64,000 bases of DNA from Acidovorax sp. FHTAMBA (GCF_038958875.1 NZ_CP152407.1:503501-567500); one strand, 5' to 3'; counted from the stretch's first letter, positions 51,601 to 60,517 are shown. The notes: generated from the letters alone by a model not told the origin. Translations and numbers: made by a program.

Positions 51601-53346
51601 TACGGCAGCGGCCACCTCCACCAGATCAACCTGGACGGCGCCGTGCTGGCCGACATCGAACGCGACGACCTGCACCGCGAAGTCCTGCGCACGCAAGGCC
51701 GCTTGGCCAGCCGCTTTGCCTACGACCCCGTCGGCCGCAAAGCGGCCACCTGGGTGCGCCCTGCCATGCTGCGCGTGGGCCACGGTATCGGCAACGACCA
51801 AAACTCCAGCGCCGCTTGGAGCCCCCAAAGCGCAGACTGGACCCAACGTCTGCAGCACCGCAACCCCGAAGACACCCTGCTCAAACGCTACGGTTACGAC
51901 AAGAACGGCGAACTCACCAGCGTAGAGCACAGCCAGCAAGGCCAAACCCGCCACCAATACGACCAGGCCGGCCGTATCACCCACACGCTGGCGACCCAGC
52001 CCGAGCGCAGCGAACACTTCCACTACGACCTGGCAGGCAACCGCATCAGCGCTCTGGAAGAAAGCAACCTCAGCACCCAGGGCCGAGGCTGGGTGCAATA
52101 CAACCGCGTCAAAGTGCTGCAGGACAAGCGCTACGACTACGACGGCTTTGGCCGCCTGATCAGAAAACGCATAGGCAGCCACACCGAACAGCACTACCGC
52201 TACAACCACCATCACCAACTGACCCAGGTGGCGGTAGTGCGCGCAGGCAAAGACGGCCAACCCAAAAGCCAGGTCTTCAGCTACCAATACGACGCCTTGG
52301 GCAGGCGCATCGCCAAGACAGACAGCTTCGGCACCACCGTGTTCACTTGGGAAGGCATGCGGCTGCTGCAGGAAAGCAGGGGCCAGCACACCAGCACCTA
52401 CATCTACGAGCCGGACAGCTACGTGCCCCTGGCGCGCATTGATGGAAGCGGCAGCGTAGAACCCCACCCAGCCGCAGCACATGCGCTGAGCGCAGGCGGA
52501 GACGCCAGCGAAGGCAAACAGGCCAGCATCCCCACGACCAACCCAGGCTGGAGTGACCGGTTCAATGCAGGGGCTGCAGCCAACGACGGCTCAACCAACA
52601 CCCCGGCAACGGCGCAGGCCAAGACAGCAGCCACAGCCACGCAGACAGCGCAGGTCTATTACTTCCACACCCAGCCCAACGGCCTGCCGGAAGAGCTCAG
52701 CGACAACAACGGCCACCTGGTGTGGACAGCGCAATACAGCACGTGGGGCAGCACGGTGCGGGAGGAATGGCAGAGCTACGACGAGGCGGGAAGACCTGTT
52801 CAGCGGCTGGAGCAGCAATCACCGAGCCAGACCGTGCAGATTCAGCAGAACCTGCGGATGCAGGGGCAGTACCTGGACAGAGAGACGGGGCTGCACTACA
52901 ACACGTTCCGGTACTACGACGCGGACTTGGGGGCGTTTACGACGCCGGATCCGATTGGGCTGTTGGGTGGATTGAATCTTCACCAATATGCGCCCAACCC
53001 GATCTCTTGGATTGATCCTTGGGGGTGGAATGCGAAGCCAGAAACGGCTGCCGATTTCGAGTCCAGAATTTCACGTATGCCTGCATCTGAAAGAGTGGGA
53101 GCCGTTCGTGGAAAAATAGAAAAAGTGGCGCGCAGAAATGGTTGGGAATATGATCAAAAAATGAGTCAAACTAATGGAAGGGATGTGTACCGTACAAAAG
53201 ATGGCTCTTACAGAGCGGCGGATACACAGCATGGACGAATCGAACACACCGATAGTCGTGGGAGGCACATGGGGGAATATGATATTGATGGTAAAAATAC
53301 AAAGCCAGCGGATGGTTCTGGCCGTCATAATTTAAAATGCAGATGA
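48652..53346 (+). CDS. PAAR-Rhs T6SS effector with colicin E3-like rRNase tip
   Basis: A 1564-residue polymorphic toxin. The N-terminus begins with PAAR-like MSQYPPAARLGDPIAHS, then a hydrophobic segment of about 60 residues (VVGIAAGAAVLGALCAGTIA onward), then the rest of the PAAR (VVCGATIHEGSPNVFIGGEP). RHS/YD repeats fill residues about 260-1440, ending at the core boundary YAPNPISWIDPWGW. The variable tip (about 110 residues) ends YRAADTQHGRIEHTDSRG then RHMGEYD and KPADGSGRH. The D-x-x-H-x3-E arrangement matches the catalytic Asp, His and Glu of the colicin E3 16S rRNA nuclease, with a possible Arg in GSGRH. The immunity gene follows after 4 bases. Confidence 0.88.
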   Translation: MSQYPPAARLGDPIAHSNANARLLAKVVGIAAGAAVLGALCAGTIAAGVTAGLAAVGTVATGGLAAPILAGAVVLTGALASAAVAYAGGSIGEEIADWLVPETWEVTGEIATGSADVFVNSIPAARATNAVPLDEVVCGKHTVTPVNLIAQGAAVGPKKTVINAALAARKGDKVVCGATIHEGSPNVFIGGEPETVREFDSEVNPLLQAALFVVQLRNLRQNAKCLWNLVKDPKALIKSADCLIKAGQAAVGAAMAIPAILSNPVHVATGAKLLAGEEDLDFVLPGALPVVWQRVYNSLDLRPGGMLGEGWSTPYSMELHLGHGAQGQEQVVFFDADGRDITFDAPVPGEGTFSVAEGIGVQRTPGGEYVVVTADGRYQWFAQVHPGRPRVLSLLRVEDHNGNYHSLRYDDMGRFTHMADSAGRLLELQYADGTNRLRQVVLRGGAEGETPHVLVRYEHDSSGGLAQVQDRSGQISRRFAYAGGRLVSHQLPTGLTCYYEWAEFGHPMGTRHGPHARVVRHWTDDGEEYVFTYQFHAGGGGTTTAKDSLSRTLQWEWNSDYELTRHADALGSVTVQTWSETKHLLSHVDPLGRTTTYSYDDAGNLVAETDPLGRVQRWRWSPAPASLLISTSDAAGAAWTYRYDDAGNLTAEIDPQGSITQYANNPQGVPVVITDANGGRKQLRWDSRSLLTEYTDCSGKTTRFEYDKYGFLECEIDAMGHRTALQHDPKGRLLRLTLPDGAEYRYSYDAAGQCVLAVDALGHSTSYSYNQRGHLTGRSKTVGSLSSNIQLGYDTARRLSALINENRQAYQFTYDAADRLVTETRIDGTRQVLYYDAAGQVTGVTEHPMPMGQGDAVPGLSEVQPIHTQLVRDAAGQLIEKNIFTPGVATGTPHAAPPVLQARLAYSYGPTGHILQAQQFSAQGELQSRQTWQYDALGQVLKEEAEHAVQGRLHSSTLQYQYDALGNRTATQLPDGRTLNHLYYGSGHLHQINLDGAVLADIERDDLHREVLRTQGRLASRFAYDPVGRKAATWVRPAMLRVGHGIGNDQNSSAAWSPQSADWTQRLQHRNPEDTLLKRYGYDKNGELTSVEHSQQGQTRHQYDQAGRITHTLATQPERSEHFHYDLAGNRISALEESNLSTQGRGWVQYNRVKVLQDKRYDYDGFGRLIRKRIGSHTEQHYRYNHHHQLTQVAVVRAGKDGQPKSQVFSYQYDALGRRIAKTDSFGTTVFTWEGMRLLQESRGQHTSTYIYEPDSYVPLARIDGSGSVEPHPAAAHALSAGGDASEGKQASIPTTNPGWSDRFNAGAAANDGSTNTPATAQAKTAATATQTAQVYYFHTQPNGLPEELSDNNGHLVWTAQYSTWGSTVREEWQSYDEAGRPVQRLEQQSPSQTVQIQQNLRMQGQYLDRETGLHYNTFRYYDADLGAFTTPDPIGLLGGLNLHQYAPNPISWIDPWGWNAKPETAADFESRISRMPASERVGAVRGKIEKVARRNGWEYDQKMSQTNGRDVYRTKDGSYRAADTQHGRIEHTDSRGRHMGEYDIDGKNTKPADGSGRHNLKCR

Positions 53347-53350
53347 AATT

Positions 53351-53671
53351 ATGCAAAAATTAATAAACTTAGATTCTGACTTGGAGCGTGGAGCTGTATT
53401 GAGATGTTTCGGGAGCTATCCCTATGAGGAAATTGTCGACTTCATGATCGTAGAACTTCCCTTCAATGGTAGGCGGGAGTATGCGTTAATGGTTATATCT
53501 GGATATAAGGCGGGATTGATTTTTGTAATTTTGCCTGATGAGTCTTATGTTTTTGGTGAAAACGGGGGGGGGGTAAACGTTGAATGGTTGAGGGCCAATT
53601 GGAGTAAATGGGGATATTTTGAATGTCCGGTTGAACAGGTTCAGGTGTTTACAAATTTCCCGAAGCTATAA
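53351..53671 (+). CDS. Immunity protein for the colicin E3-like Rhs tip
   Basis: A 106-residue acidic protein starting MQKLINLDSDLERGAVLRCF with a late WLRANWSKWGYFECPVEQVQ. It directly follows the Rhs gene with a 4-base gap, the position of a cognate immunity gene. The sequence reminds me of the Imm45-like group, with low certainty. It has a run of ten guanines at 53562-53571, a possible site of slippage. Base composition is AT-richer than the Rhs core, as usual for tip/immunity pairs. Confidence 0.7.
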   Translation: MQKLINLDSDLERGAVLRCFGSYPYEEIVDFMIVELPFNGRREYALMVISGYKAGLIFVILPDESYVFGENGGGVNVEWLRANWSKWGYFECPVEQVQVFTNFPKL

Positions 53672-53696
53672 GCGATATAAATTAGTCGGTAACCTG

Positions 53697-55007
53697 AACC
53701 AAAATTCTGCAGCCACACCGAGCAGCACTACCGCTACAACCACCAGTTGCCGCGGTCAGCGCTCAAAAGCAACACGCCGATGCAGGTAATGAAGGACTTG
53801 TACTAGACGCACCCGCATCTGTTTCACAAGCGACCATACGATCGTCCGGGATGTGACAGGCAGGCGCGTCGCCAAGACAGGAGCTTTGGCACCACCGTGT
53901 TCACCTGGGAAGGCATGCGGCTGCTGCAGGAAAGCAGGGGCCAGCACACCAGCACCTACATCTACGAGCCGGACAGCTACGTGCCCCTGGCGCGCATTGA
54001 TGGAAGCGGCAGCGTAGAACCCCACCCCGCCGCAGCACATGCGCTGAGCGCAGGCGGAGACGCCAGCGAAGGCAAACAGGCCAGCATCCCCACGACCAAC
54101 CCAGGCTGGAGTGACCGGTTCAATGCAGGGGCTGCAGCCAACGACGGCTCAACCAACACCCCGGCAACGGCGCACGCCAAGACAGCAGCCACGCAGACAG
54201 CGCAGGTCTATTACTTCCACACCCAGCCCAACGGCCTGCCGGAAGAACTGAGTGACAACAACGGCCACCTGGTGTGGACAGCGCAGTACAGCACGTGGGG
54301 CAGCACGGTGCGGGAGGAATGGCAGAGCTACGACGAGGCGGGAAGACCTGTTCAGCGGCTGGAGCAGCAATCAGCGAGCCAGACCGTGCAGATTCAGCAG
54401 AACCTGCGGATGCAGGGGCAGTACCTGGACAGGGAGACGGGGCTGCACGACAACACGTTCCGGTACTACGACGCGGACTTGGGGACATTTACTACGCCGG
54501 ATCCGATTGGGCTGCTGGGTGGGCTGAATCTGCACCAGTACGCACCCAACCCTATCAGCTGGATTGATCCATGGGGATGGGCGCGGGACTGTGGACAAGG
54601 CGTCCGTAGAACTAAACATACCCCTAACAGGCTGCTGAAATACTGCTGGAGAACTCAAAAAATGACGGCTTTGAGGGTGCCTCACCCCTTACCGGGTTCG
54701 AAATAATCGCTTGTAGGCCGTTTTACGCGGTCGATGTTCTTGGCTGCCGATGGGCAAACCAGTATTTCAGCAGCCTGCTAATGCTACGCCGCATACTAGA
54801 TATACTCGAACAAATAAAAATGGGAAGGTTGATGTGCTCGATTATCACCCAGGCGGCCCCAATGCTGTGCATAAATCTGATTACTGGAAAGTGTATCGTG
54901 ACGGAGAGGTGCAGGGGAGAATAGGACATGGCGGGTTCAGTCGGTATGACAAAATTAAAGATAGTCCGGTCTATGTGGATGGGCAGCTGAAAAACATGCC
55001 AAATTAG
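53697..55007 (+). pseudogene. Orphan Rhs tip fragment 1, interrupted by a MITE-like element
   Basis: A displaced Rhs 3' end. From about 53880 the sequence is nearly identical to 52310-53030 of the intact Rhs gene (TWEGMRLLQESRGQHTSTYI to DPWGWA); a shorter patch at 53700-53745 also matches, with unrelated DNA between. The tip diverges after WGW: RDCGQGVRRTKHTP, then a 150-base insertion (54628-54777), then NATPHTRYTRTNKNGKVDVL to YVDGQLKNMPN. Removing the insertion and one CTAA copy joins the two halves exactly in frame. There is no start codon or 5' part, so it is a silent tip cassette. The next gene should be its immunity gene. Confidence 0.85.
54628..54777. mobile_element. 150-bp MITE-like element with 18-bp inverted ends and 4-bp target duplication
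   Basis: The ends CAGGCTGCTGAAATACTG (54628-54645) and CAGTATTTCAGCAGCCTG (54760-54777) are exact inverse complements. The element is flanked by CTAA at 54624-54627 and 54778-54781. It has no gene. Deleting it with one CTAA restores the reading frame of the surrounding toxin tip. The parent IS family is unknown to me. Confidence 0.88.
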
Positions 55008-55014
55008 GATATTT

Positions 55015-55434
55015 ATGTGGTTGAATGATGAAATTATTCCAGGCAAGTCCTTGGGTGGAGTTTGTCTGGATGAGAAGGTGGACTTTGCTGTCGAGCGCTT
55101 CTCTCTGCATTACGATGTGAAAGTTGGCGACGGAGTTGTGAAATTTAACGATGATTTAATTATATTGGGATATGATAAAAATAGATTGATTTATTCTGTC
55201 ATGTGTGGTGTTGGGTATCCGCATAGATTTTCTGGAAAATTGTGGGCTGGAATGACAGTTGCTGAAGTTGTTGAAAATTCAAGAACTCAGGTCGCGTGGG
55301 GTGGATGCGTTATTGTTGATGGCATCAACGGCATCGGGCTTCCGTTGCCGAGCGGTCTAGACGATTTCGAAGTTCTCACTGATTTTCTCGAATTTGATTA
55401 TGTATTTCCTAACCTCTCGGTTTTTAGGCTATAA
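55015..55434 (+). CDS. Putative immunity protein for orphan Rhs tip 1
   Basis: A 139-residue protein starting MWLNDEIIPGKSLGGVCLDE with DDLIILGYDKNRLIYSVMCG inside. It follows the orphan tip after 7 bases, the normal position for immunity. Its family is not recognised. It can still be useful against kin that deliver the intact toxin. Composition is AT-rich, unlike the Rhs core. Confidence 0.65.
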   Translation: MWLNDEIIPGKSLGGVCLDEKVDFAVERFSLHYDVKVGDGVVKFNDDLIILGYDKNRLIYSVMCGVGYPHRFSGKLWAGMTVAEVVENSRTQVAWGGCVIVDGINGIGLPLPSGLDDFEVLTDFLEFDYVFPNLSVFRL

Positions 55435-55484
55435 CGGATAATAAGGATGTTGCAGGCTGGAGCTAAACTTACGGTCCAGTTGTT

Positions 55485-57953
55485 GTGAACATCCAGCTGG
55501 GCTACGACACAGCAAGGCGCCTTCGCACCCTCGTCAACGAAAACGGCCAGCACTTCGGCTTCCAATACGACGCGGCCGACCGCATGGTCGAAGAAACCCG
55601 CGTGGGCGGCCAGCGCGTCACGGTGGAATACGACGCCAACGGCTGGCCCATTGCAGTAACCCACCACCCCGGCGCGGGCGACCTTGCCGCAGGCCTTCCC
55701 AGCGGTGAACCGCAAAACCAGCCCCTGCGCACCGAGCTTGTCCGCGACGCAGCCGGGCGCCTGGTCGAAAAACGCACCGCCGCCCACCACTACCACTACG
55801 CCTACGACCCGTTAGACCAGCTCGTGCGCGCCCAAAAGCTGGCAGTGCAGGCAGACGGCAGGCTCAAGCCCCTGCACACCAGCACCTTTGCCTACGACAA
55901 GGTTGGCAACCTCATCGAAGAAACCGCTACGGACGAAACCACCGGCCAAAGCCACACCCTGCGGCACAGCCACGATGCCCTGGGCAACCGCACGCAAACC
56001 CAGCTGCCGAGCTTGCCAGGCCAGCCCCACCTGCAAAGAGCGCTGAACTACCTGCACTACGGCTCGGGCCACCTGCACCAAATCAACTACAGCCAGCGCG
56101 ACACCCAAAACAACACCCAAGGCCCTGACGCCCTGGCCGTGCACCAGCTCATCAGCGACATCGAACGCGACGCCCTGCACCGCGAAACCCACCGCACCCA
56201 GGGCCAGGTGCAAACCCGCTACGCACTGGACCCCCTGGGCCGCAGGCAAGGCGCCTGGAGCCAGCCCATAGACCAGCGCAGCCGCCCCTACCAGGCCAGC
56301 GACACCCACTGGCAGCGCGCCGTGCTCAGCGCAGGCACGCCCGAGCAAAACCCCTTTGACGGCTTGATGAAAGCCTACGCCTACGACAAGGTGGGCGAGC
56401 TGCGCCAAAGCCGTCACAGCCTGCACGGCGACATAGCCCACCAATACGACGCAACCGGGCGCATCGAACACACCGTGCGCCAGCTCTTTGGTGCGGACCA
56501 GGCCCACCGCCAAGCCCAGCCAGCCGCGGCCAACAACGAGCGCTTCCAGTACGACCCCGCCGGCAACATCCTGGACAGCCACCGCCAAGCCGAACTGGCC
56601 CAACGCACCCAGCACCTGCAAGAAGGCTACGTGCGCGACAACCTCGTGCGGGTGTACGAAGACAAACGCTACGCCTACGACGGCCACGGCAGGCTGATCC
56701 AAAAACTCAGCGGCAAGCACACCGCACAGACATTCGAATGGGACGAAGAAAGTCGCCTTACGGCAGTCACCACGACCCGGCGCCCCGACACCGAGCACGA
56801 GACGACGCAGACCACCCGGTTCGACTACGACGCCATAGGCCGGCGGATTGCCAAACACGACAGCTTTGGCACCACAGTCTTCATCTGGGAAGGCATGCGC
56901 CTCATCGAAGAGCGACGAGGCAGCGCCGCCATTAGCTACGTGTACGAGCCCGACAGCTATGTACCGCTGGCGCGCCTGGATGCGGATGGAGAAAGAACCG
57001 AGCAGGGCGGGCTGGGCACCACCCAAGATGCGCAGCAGCCGAGAACATCAAAAACCATAGCTGCCAGCGCAGACCAGCAAAGCGCTGGGGGCCAAAAACA
57101 CCCAAACTATTCCCAGCAACCGGCCAACGATGCATTGGAAGCCGAATACTGGCAAGCGCTCAACCCCAAAGAAACAGCGGAAAACACCGGCACCGACGGC
57201 CCCAGCGCAACCTCCAAGCTGTGCGAGGTGTACTGCTTCCACACCGACCAAGTAGGCCTGCCCGAAGAGCTAAGCAACGCCCAAGGCCAGATCATCTGGC
57301 AAGCCCAGTACAAGACCTGGGGCGGCACGGTAGAAGAACGCTGGGAAGCGAGACGCCTGCACGGAGCCAAAGTGCAGGGGCAGACGGAAGGGGATATCCC
57401 ACGGGGAGACCGACAAGAACAGAACCTGCGCTTCCAGGGCCAATACCTGGACCGTGAGACGGGGCTGCACTACAACACGTTCCGGTACTACGATGCGGAT
57501 ATTGGGAGGTTCATCAGCCCGGACCCGATTGGGTTGGAGGGCGGAATTAACTTGGGAAGTTACTCGCCGAATCCGATTGGTTGGATTGATCCTTGGGGGT
57601 GGGCTTGTATCCCCAACAAGGTTAGCGGGACCGCTCGGGAAGCGCGTGTTGGAGGGAAGCTTGAGGCAGTATTCGGAAAACCTAATGTCCTGCGAGAGAG
57701 ATACTTGCGTGATGCAAATGGAAAAATTGTTCGAGATCCCAAAACCGGCGAGGTACGAAGAGTTGACTTCGTAGTTAAGGGAGCGGACGGTAAAGGAAAG
57801 GCTGTGGAAGTTACTAGCAAGACTGCCGATAAGTCAGCGCAGTTAGATAAGGAAGCTCGAATTCGTGCGGCCGGAGGTAAATATGTTAGAGATCCAAAGA
57901 CTAAACAGCTAATTGAGGTTAAGGATGCCTCCAGGGTGATTCGAGTTGATTGA
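55485..57953 (+). pseudogene. Orphan Rhs fragment 2 with restriction-endonuclease-fold-like tip
   Basis: A long Rhs 3' part (822 codons) with no PAAR or N-terminal core. It begins at NIQLGYDTARRLRTLVNENG, matching the intact Rhs gene near 51016. The core ends at the same point (SPNPIGWIDPWGW). The tip reads CIPNKVSGTAREARVGGKLE and later RRVDFVVKGADGKGKAVEVT followed by SKTADKSAQLDKEARIRA, which resembles a D...ExxxK restriction-endonuclease-fold toxin. Without a 5' end it is probably silent until recombined into the expressed gene. A dispersed repeat copy is embedded in frame at 57050-57110. Confidence 0.8.
57050..57110. repeat. Dispersed repeat copy inside orphan Rhs 2
   Basis: The core ccatagctgccagcgcagac then cagcaaagcgctgggggcc is in frame and encodes KTIAASADQQSAGGQKHPNY. 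Copy 58595-58655 is at the equivalent place in the next Rhs fragment. Confidence 0.65.
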
Positions 57954-57963
57954 TTGGAGATAT

Positions 57964-58284
57964 ATGGATAACTATCTTGTTTGGCCTTCTGTAAATGATA
58001 TTTACAAATCTTCAAAAAATACGGCTTGGAGAAAGCAAGTTCTTGAAAAAAGGGTTGTAATAATGCAATTCTTAAAAAATAATAACTTGCTGCGAGTAGA
58101 GCCGTTTGATGCTAATGGTGAATTGAAGTTGGATTTGGTACTTATGCGATCTGATGTGACTGACGACGGGGATGCTATGTTTGAAAAAGTAATTCCTAAT
58201 TGGCAAAAAGCGCGAGATAAAGATGGAAAAATCAACAATTTGGAAATTTTAGAAAAAGGGCTTAAAAAGATAAGAGAGAAGTAG
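57964..58284 (+). CDS. Putative immunity protein for orphan Rhs tip 2
   Basis: A 106-residue basic protein starting MDNYLVWPSVNDIYKSSKNT and rich in Lys and Asn. It begins 10 bases after the Rhs fragment stop, in the usual immunity position. The start at 57964 is taken rather than an earlier in-frame codon at 57946 that overlaps the Rhs stop. It is strongly AT-rich. Its family is not recognised. Confidence 0.65.
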   Translation: MDNYLVWPSVNDIYKSSKNTAWRKQVLEKRVVIMQFLKNNNLLRVEPFDANGELKLDLVLMRSDVTDDGDAMFEKVIPNWQKARDKDGKINNLEILEKGLKKIREK

Positions 58285-58930
58285 GTGGTGCTTAAGCCGC
58301 CTCACAGCAGTCACCACCACCCGGCGCCCCGGCACCGAACACGCAACCACCCAAACCACGCGGTTCGACTACGACGCCATAGGCCGCCGGGTAGCCAAAC
58401 ACGACAGCTTTGGCACCACAGTCTTCATCTGGGAAGGCATGCGCCTCATCGAAGAGCGCAGAGGCAGCGCCGTCATCAGCTACGTGTACGAGCCGGGCAG
58501 CTACGTACCGCTGGCGCGGCTGGATGCTGAGGGAGAGAGAACAGAACAGGGTGGGCTGGGCACCACCCATGATGTGCAGCAGCCACAAACATCAAAAACC
58601 ATAGCTGCTAGCGCAGGCCAGGCCAACGCTGGAGGCCGAAAAGACCCAAACTATTCCCAGCAACCGGCCAACGACACATTGGAAGCGAGTTACTGGCAAG
58701 CGCTCAACTCCAAGGGCACAGCGCAAGGTACCGGCACAGGAGGGCCAAGCGCAAACGCCAAGCTGTGCGAGGTGTACTACTTCCACACCGATCAGGGGTG
58801 GGCCTGCCCAAAGAGCTCAGCAACGCCCAAGGCCAGATCATCTGGCAAGCCCAGTACAAGACCTGGGGCAGCACGGTCGAAGAACGCTGGGAAGCACGCC
58901 GCCTGCACGGAGCGAAAGTGCAAGGGCGCG
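58285..58930 (+). pseudogene. Orphan Rhs fragment 3, frameshifted and truncated
   Basis: A further Rhs core fragment similar to 56760-57380. It starts in the region corresponding to TRRPGTEHATTQTTRFDYDA and goes on to FIWEGMRLIEERRGSA. A two-base insertion near 58795 (cagggg where others read caagta) shifts the frame; the remainder (LPKELSNAQGQIIWQAQYKT) continues in another frame to 58928. It stops before the conserved DPxG boundary, so its tip is lost. It ends directly at the stop of the convergent lipoprotein gene. Confidence 0.8.
58595..58655. repeat. Dispersed repeat copy inside orphan Rhs 3
   Basis: The core ccatagctgctagcgcaggc then caggccaacgctggaggcc encodes KTIAASAGQANAGGRKDPNY and matches 57050-57110. 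Confidence 0.6.
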
Positions 58931-58935
58931 GCGAA

Positions 58936-59418
58936 TTATTTCGCCACCACCTTCACGGCATGGAGCGACTGCATGGTGTTGAATTTCACCCGGATGTTTT
59001 TGGCAGGCACCCCAAGGCGCACGAGTTCGTTGCGGGCTGCGGTGGCGCGCATGAGGGCGATGTCGCGGGCGTCGACGGGGGCGTCTTTGCGGTTGCAGTA
59101 GCCGGTGATCTCCAGACGCTCGTCGGGTGTTCTGGTTTCGGCAAGCCGCGCGAGCAGCGACAGGGTTTGTTCAGATAGCTTGACCTGGGCGGGGCTGAAC
59201 TCGGCCACGATGCCGTCTTCGGGCAGGCGCGGTGGTTGCGGTGTCGGCTCGGAGGCCGCCTCTATGGCCGGGGGTTGGGGTGACGCCTCCGGAGGCGCTG
59301 TGGTTTCTGCAGTTTTATCTGCCTCTGCTGTGGTGGAAGGAAGACATGCGCAGCCCGACAGGGTAACGATGGCAGCGGCAAGCAGGCTCAGCGACAGATG
59401 GCGTGTAGAAATGATCAT
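58936..59418 (-). CDS. OmpA-like domain lipoprotein
   Basis: A 160-residue lipoprotein. The signal peptide MIISTRHLSLSLLAAAIVTL ends in a lipobox (SGC). A Pro/Ala/Glu linker follows, then a short OmpA-like domain: VKLSEQTLSLLARLAETRTP and LEITGYCNRKDAPVDARDIA, with ATAARNELVRLGVPAKNIRV near the end. This is the peptidoglycan-binding pattern, though shorter than usual. It is downstream of the papain-fold hydrolase gene. It could anchor to peptidoglycan or take part in immunity. The start 59418 gives the signal peptide. Confidence 0.75.
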   Translation of the reverse strand: MIISTRHLSLSLLAAAIVTLSGCACLPSTTAEADKTAETTAPPEASPQPPAIEAASEPTPQPPRLPEDGIVAEFSPAQVKLSEQTLSLLARLAETRTPDERLEITGYCNRKDAPVDARDIALMRATAARNELVRLGVPAKNIRVKFNTMQSLHAVKVVAK

Positions 59419-59486
59419 GATATTGGTGGTAGTGGAAAAAAAGGAGAGGTGGCTCGTGGTGCGCGGCGCCCAGCACCGTTGCGCTG

Positions 59487-59975
59487 CTACGGCGACAACT
59501 GCCAGAAAGTCACCTGGACGAACTTGGCGTCGTTCGCCCAGGGGTCCCAGATGGTCTTGTCCCCCTTGCTCATGGCGCCGGGCCAACTGCCCAGGGATGT
59601 GGACATGGCCCGCGCATAGCTGCCGCGTGTGCGCAGTGTTTCCACCGTGCCGTTCTTGGTGTAGCTGTAGCCGCCAGCGGGTATGTCGCCCCCGGGGTAC
59701 ACCACGATCACATGGCCGTTGGCGGACTCTTTCTTTCCGCCCACCACCAGCACGCCTTCACGGGCAAGGCGGCCCACCTGGCCGGAGTCCACAGTCTTCC
59801 AGTGCGCCTGTCCGCGCAGGTGCTCGATGAGTGCGTTGGCGTTCAGCCAGGGCTGGCTGGGCAGATACTGCTGGATGACATGCCACACCGCATGGCTGCA
59901 CGAGTTCGGGTGAAGGTCGTAGGCCGTGTCACAGGCCTGCTTGAGTTTGCTGACAGAACTGGCATCTACGGGCAC
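59487..59975 (-). CDS. NlpC/P60- or amidase-like papain-fold hydrolase, possible T6SS effector
   Basis: A 162-residue protein. NSCSHAVWHVIQQYLP (candidate Cys) and ANGHVIVVYPGGD (candidate His) fit the Cys-His arrangement of small peptidoglycan amidases such as the Tae effectors. It has no signal peptide. The start is probably GTG at 59975, which overlaps the stop of the upstream gene by 10 bases and has AGAGGA before it; the longer frame to 60206 is antisense-like extension. It lies in the T6SS island next to a secreted protein, so an effector-immunity pair is plausible but unproven. Confidence 0.65.
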   Translation of the reverse strand: MPVDASSVSKLKQACDTAYDLHPNSCSHAVWHVIQQYLPSQPWLNANALIEHLRGQAHWKTVDSGQVGRLAREGVLVVGGKKESANGHVIVVYPGGDIPAGGYSYTKNGTVETLRTRGSYARAMSTSLGSWPGAMSKGDKTIWDPWANDAKFVQVTFWQLSP

Positions 59976-60517
59976 GGGGTCTGGTCCTCTGAAGGGGTTG
60001 TGGCGGATGTGGAAGAAGGATGGGGGCGGTAAGCCCCTGCCTTGGCGTCCCAGCGCAGGGTGGGCAGGCGGTAGTTGCCGCCCACGGCGGGCGAAAGCAC
60101 TTTCAGGCGCAGCTCTTGGGGCAGCCCATGTCGCCATCGACCTGCGCTGACCACCAGCTCCTGGGGCGGGTCTACAGGGAACAGGTGCGGAAGACGGCCT
60201 ACGCACCGGCCGGACGCATCCACCAAAACGGGCCGCGGGAAGTTCTCCCAGGGTGCGTCGGCGGGAAGGCTTTTGTAATGATCGTCAGTGAAGACGCTGA
60301 TCAGCCGCATACGGGCGGGTTGCCCGGGGCGTGCAAGGTCGCAGACCCTGACAGCAGCGCGGTAGTGCTCCATCTCACCGGGCAGGGGTGTGCCGGGGGG
60401 CGCCGATTTGCACTGGGCGGCAGACAAGGTGATGAAGCCGCTGGCGGCGTGCGCGGAACACGCGACAGCCAACAGCGGTGCGAGCAAACACGCCCGCAGG
60501 GCAGGTGCAGATGTCAA
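59966..60517 (-). CDS. Secreted protein paired with the papain-fold hydrolase
   Basis: A 183-residue protein with a signal peptide (ACLLAPLLAVACSAHAA). The mature part contains GFITLSAAQCKSAPPGTPLP and RPVLVDASGRCVGRLPHLFP. The family is not recognised. A TTG start at 60517 has GGGGAG upstream; a GTG at 60568 is possible. It overlaps the hydrolase gene, so they are made together. Immunity to periplasmic amidase effectors is usually a secreted protein, so this could be it. Confidence 0.6.
   Translation of the reverse strand: MTSAPALRACLLAPLLAVACSAHAASGFITLSAAQCKSAPPGTPLPGEMEHYRAAVRVCDLARPGQPARMRLISVFTDDHYKSLPADAPWENFPRPVLVDASGRCVGRLPHLFPVDPPQELVVSAGRWRHGLPQELRLKVLSPAVGGNYRLPTLRWDAKAGAYRPHPSSTSATTPSEDQTPCP

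Noticed and set aside
50848..52482. 544-codon minus-strand frame opposite the Rhs core
   Set aside because: Shadow produced by the repetitive RHS/YD codons; the same sequence recurs opposite the orphan Rhs fragments.
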